Positions 6,765 through 8,212 of a DNA stretch of 8,212 nucleotides are shown here, one piece after another. This DNA comes from Pseudomonadota bacterium (lineage in GTDB: Bacteria; Pseudomonadota; Gammaproteobacteria; Burkholderiales; Burkholderiaceae_C), in the NCBI GenBank assembly GCA_023396625.1, contig JAEWVY010000135.1:1-8212 (forward strand), read 5' to 3'. The number at the start of each line of letters is the position of its first letter. Position 1 is the stretch's first letter. A program made the position numbers and the translations under genes. Below the pieces are notes generated by a model. That model was not told the DNA's origin. It searched no databases and saw only the letters and a list, made by a program, of their open reading frames with translations.

Positions 6765-7697
6765 ATGACCATGAAGAACCGCCCCTTCAGACAGGTGGAC
6801 GTTTTCACCGCCACCCCGTACTACGGCAACGCGCTGGCCGTGGTGCTGGACGGCGATGGTCTCGACGACGAGGCCATGCAACGCTTCGCATGCTGGACCA
6901 ACCTGTCGGAAACCACTTTTGTGCTGCCCCCCACTGCCGCGGGCCGCGCGGCGGGTGCCGACTACCGCGTGCGCATCTTCACGCCCGGCGGCGAACTGCC
7001 CTTTGCCGGCCACCCCACGCTGGGCAGCTGCCACGCGTGGCTGGAGGCCGGCGGCGTCCCGGCATCGGATGAGCTCGTCGTCCAGGAATGCGCCGTGGGC
7101 CCGGTGCGCATCCGCCGGCGCGGCACCCTGCTGGCTTTCGGCGCGCCGCCGCTGCGGCGCAGCCACCCCGACCCCACCCTGCTGGCCCAGGTGACCGCCG
7201 CGCTGGGGCTCCAAGCCTCGCAGATCCTCGCGGCCCAGCGGCTCGACAACGGCCCCATCTGGCTGGGTCTGCTGCTGGACAGCCCGGACACCGTGCTGGC
7301 GCTGACGCCGGACCACGCGCGGCTCAAGGACTTGGCACAAAAAGTCGGTGTTGCCAGCATCAACCGGTCATCGGATGCTATGCATTTGATATCGCGCTCC
7401 AGCCGTGAAGCCCGCGCCTTCAGCGGTCACGAAGCCCCTCACCTGGCCGAACCCGACCTCGAAGTGCGGGCCTTCGCCGCGCCCATCGGCGTCCACGAAG
7501 ACCCGGTCACCGGCAGCTTCAACGCCAGCCTGGCTCAGTGGCTGATCGCGGACGGCCTCGCCCCCGAAAGCTACCTGGCCGCGCAGGGCACGCGCCTGGG
7601 CCGCGCCGGGCGCGTGCACATCGAGCGCGACGCGGCGGGCCAGGTCTGGGTCGGCGGGGAATCGGTCACCTGCATCCAGGGCAGCGTGCGGCTCTGA
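6765..7697 (+). CDS. PhzF-family isomerase/epimerase
   Basis: A 310-aa protein with the two-lobed diaminopimelate-epimerase-like fold of the PhzF family (usually 260-310 aa). Landmarks: QVDVFTATPYYGNALAVVL (10-28), the catalytic glutamate E49 in NLSETTF, the RIFTPGGELPFAGHPTLG block (70-87), and EDPVTGS (245-251) in the second lobe. PhzF itself isomerises trans-2,3-dihydro-3-hydroxyanthranilate; most family members have unknown substrates and no phenazine genes are seen here, so a phenazine role should not be assumed. It begins 4 bp after the aminotransferase with no clear Shine-Dalgarno, implying translational coupling; ATG 6771 is a possible alternative start. Codons about 190-215 have a noticeably lower G+C content than the rest of the gene. 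Confidence 0.9.
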   Translation: MTMKNRPFRQVDVFTATPYYGNALAVVLDGDGLDDEAMQRFACWTNLSETTFVLPPTAAGRAAGADYRVRIFTPGGELPFAGHPTLGSCHAWLEAGGVPASDELVVQECAVGPVRIRRRGTLLAFGAPPLRRSHPDPTLLAQVTAALGLQASQILAAQRLDNGPIWLGLLLDSPDTVLALTPDHARLKDLAQKVGVASINRSSDAMHLISRSSREARAFSGHEAPHLAEPDLEVRAFAAPIGVHEDPVTGSFNASLAQWLIADGLAPESYLAAQGTRLGRAGRVHIERDAAGQVWVGGESVTCIQGSVRL

Positions 7698-7709
7698 GGT
7701 CTCGAGTCC

Positions 7710-8212
7710 ATGCACAGCCAACCCCTGCCCTCTACACACGAGCGCGGTGCGCACATCGACCATCTCGTGGTGGCCGCCCCTCGCCTGGCCGACGGCGTCG
7801 ACTGGTGCATTGCCACGCTGGGCGTGACGCCGGGGCCAGGCGGCGCGCATCCGCTGATGGGCACGCACAACCGGCTGCTGTCGATCGCCACGGCGGGTTG
7901 CCCCCGGGCCTACCTGGAAATCATCGCCATCGACCCGCAAGCCGACCCCGCCAATCGGGCCCCCGGAAAGCGCTGGTTCGACCTGGACGACCCGGGGCTC
8001 ATGGACCGCATCGCCCGCCAGGGCCCCCAGCTCATCCACTGGGTCGCCCGCGTGCCCGACATCGCCGCGTGCACCGCCACGCTGGCCGGCCAGGGTCTCG
8101 ACCCCGGGCCTGTGCTGCAGGCCAGCCGCGCCACGCCCGCCGGGCTCCTGCAGTGGCAAATCACCGTGCGCCGGGACGGTCAGCGGCTGTTCGACGGCGC
8201 CCTGCCCACGCT
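7710..8212 (+). CDS. Glyoxalase-like VOC-family protein (partial, 3' end outside window)
   Basis: An open frame of 167 codons running off the right edge. It opens with HIDHLVVAAPRL (15-26), followed by DWCIATLGVTPGPGG and HPLMGTHNRLLSI, then AYLEIIAIDP with E70. This order is typical of the glyoxalase-like subgroup (Pfam Glyoxalase_3 type) of the vicinal oxygen chelate superfamily, where His and Glu usually bind the metal. VOC enzymes include lyases, epimerases and dioxygenases, so the reaction is unassigned. GAGG (7696-7699) lies 10 nt before ATG 7710. It follows the PhzF gene by 12 bp on the same strand and so probably belongs to the same operon. C-terminal residues cannot be inspected. Confidence 0.8.
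   Translation, partial: MHSQPLPSTHERGAHIDHLVVAAPRLADGVDWCIATLGVTPGPGGAHPLMGTHNRLLSIATAGCPRAYLEIIAIDPQADPANRAPGKRWFDLDDPGLMDRIARQGPQLIHWVARVPDIAACTATLAGQGLDPGPVLQASRATPAGLLQWQITVRRDGQRLFDGALPT

Overview
High G+C, arginine- and alanine-rich DNA with strong GC3 bias and tightly packed genes, typical of a beta-proteobacterium. The protein style and the leader at the left edge most resemble Comamonadaceae (Acidovorax/Variovorax-like). This is a judgement from recall, not a database result.

Left edge (1-470): no protein gene. The minus strand carries a strong sigma70-type promoter (TTGACA/CATAAT) followed by a structured leader running off the window. It resembles the 5' leader of a beta-proteobacterial rRNA operon, so a 16S gene probably lies just outside. 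A second, weaker minus-strand promoter and two short inverted repeats lie between it and the next gene.

Uup (471-2360, +): a complete ABC-F ATPase with two nucleotide-binding domains and the C-terminal coiled-coil domain. It runs convergently into the next locus with only an 8-bp gap.

Regulator and divergent cluster (2369 to the right edge): a minus-strand MocR-type regulator (GntR winged helix fused to an aminotransferase-like domain) is interrupted by one in-frame amber codon, ten codons before the PLP-binding lysine. It faces a plus-strand run of five genes: RhtB/LysE-family exporter, EamA-family exporter, PLP-dependent class I/II aminotransferase, PhzF-family isomerase, and a glyoxalase-like VOC protein cut by the window edge. 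The first three form ATGA stop-start overlaps; the fourth follows after 4 bp and the fifth after 12 bp, so they very likely form one operon. The intergenic region holds repeated ATACAG/CTGTAC half-sites placed like a MocR operator over the regulator's own promoter and just upstream of the operon.

How the parts may work together (inference): a PLP-binding MocR regulator senses an amino compound and controls an operon that chemically alters it (aminotransferase, PhzF isomerase, VOC enzyme) and exports it (two unrelated exporters). The substrate cannot be read from the sequence. The amber codon means that in this strain the regulator is probably truncated to about 327 residues, with the DNA-binding half intact and effector sensing lost.
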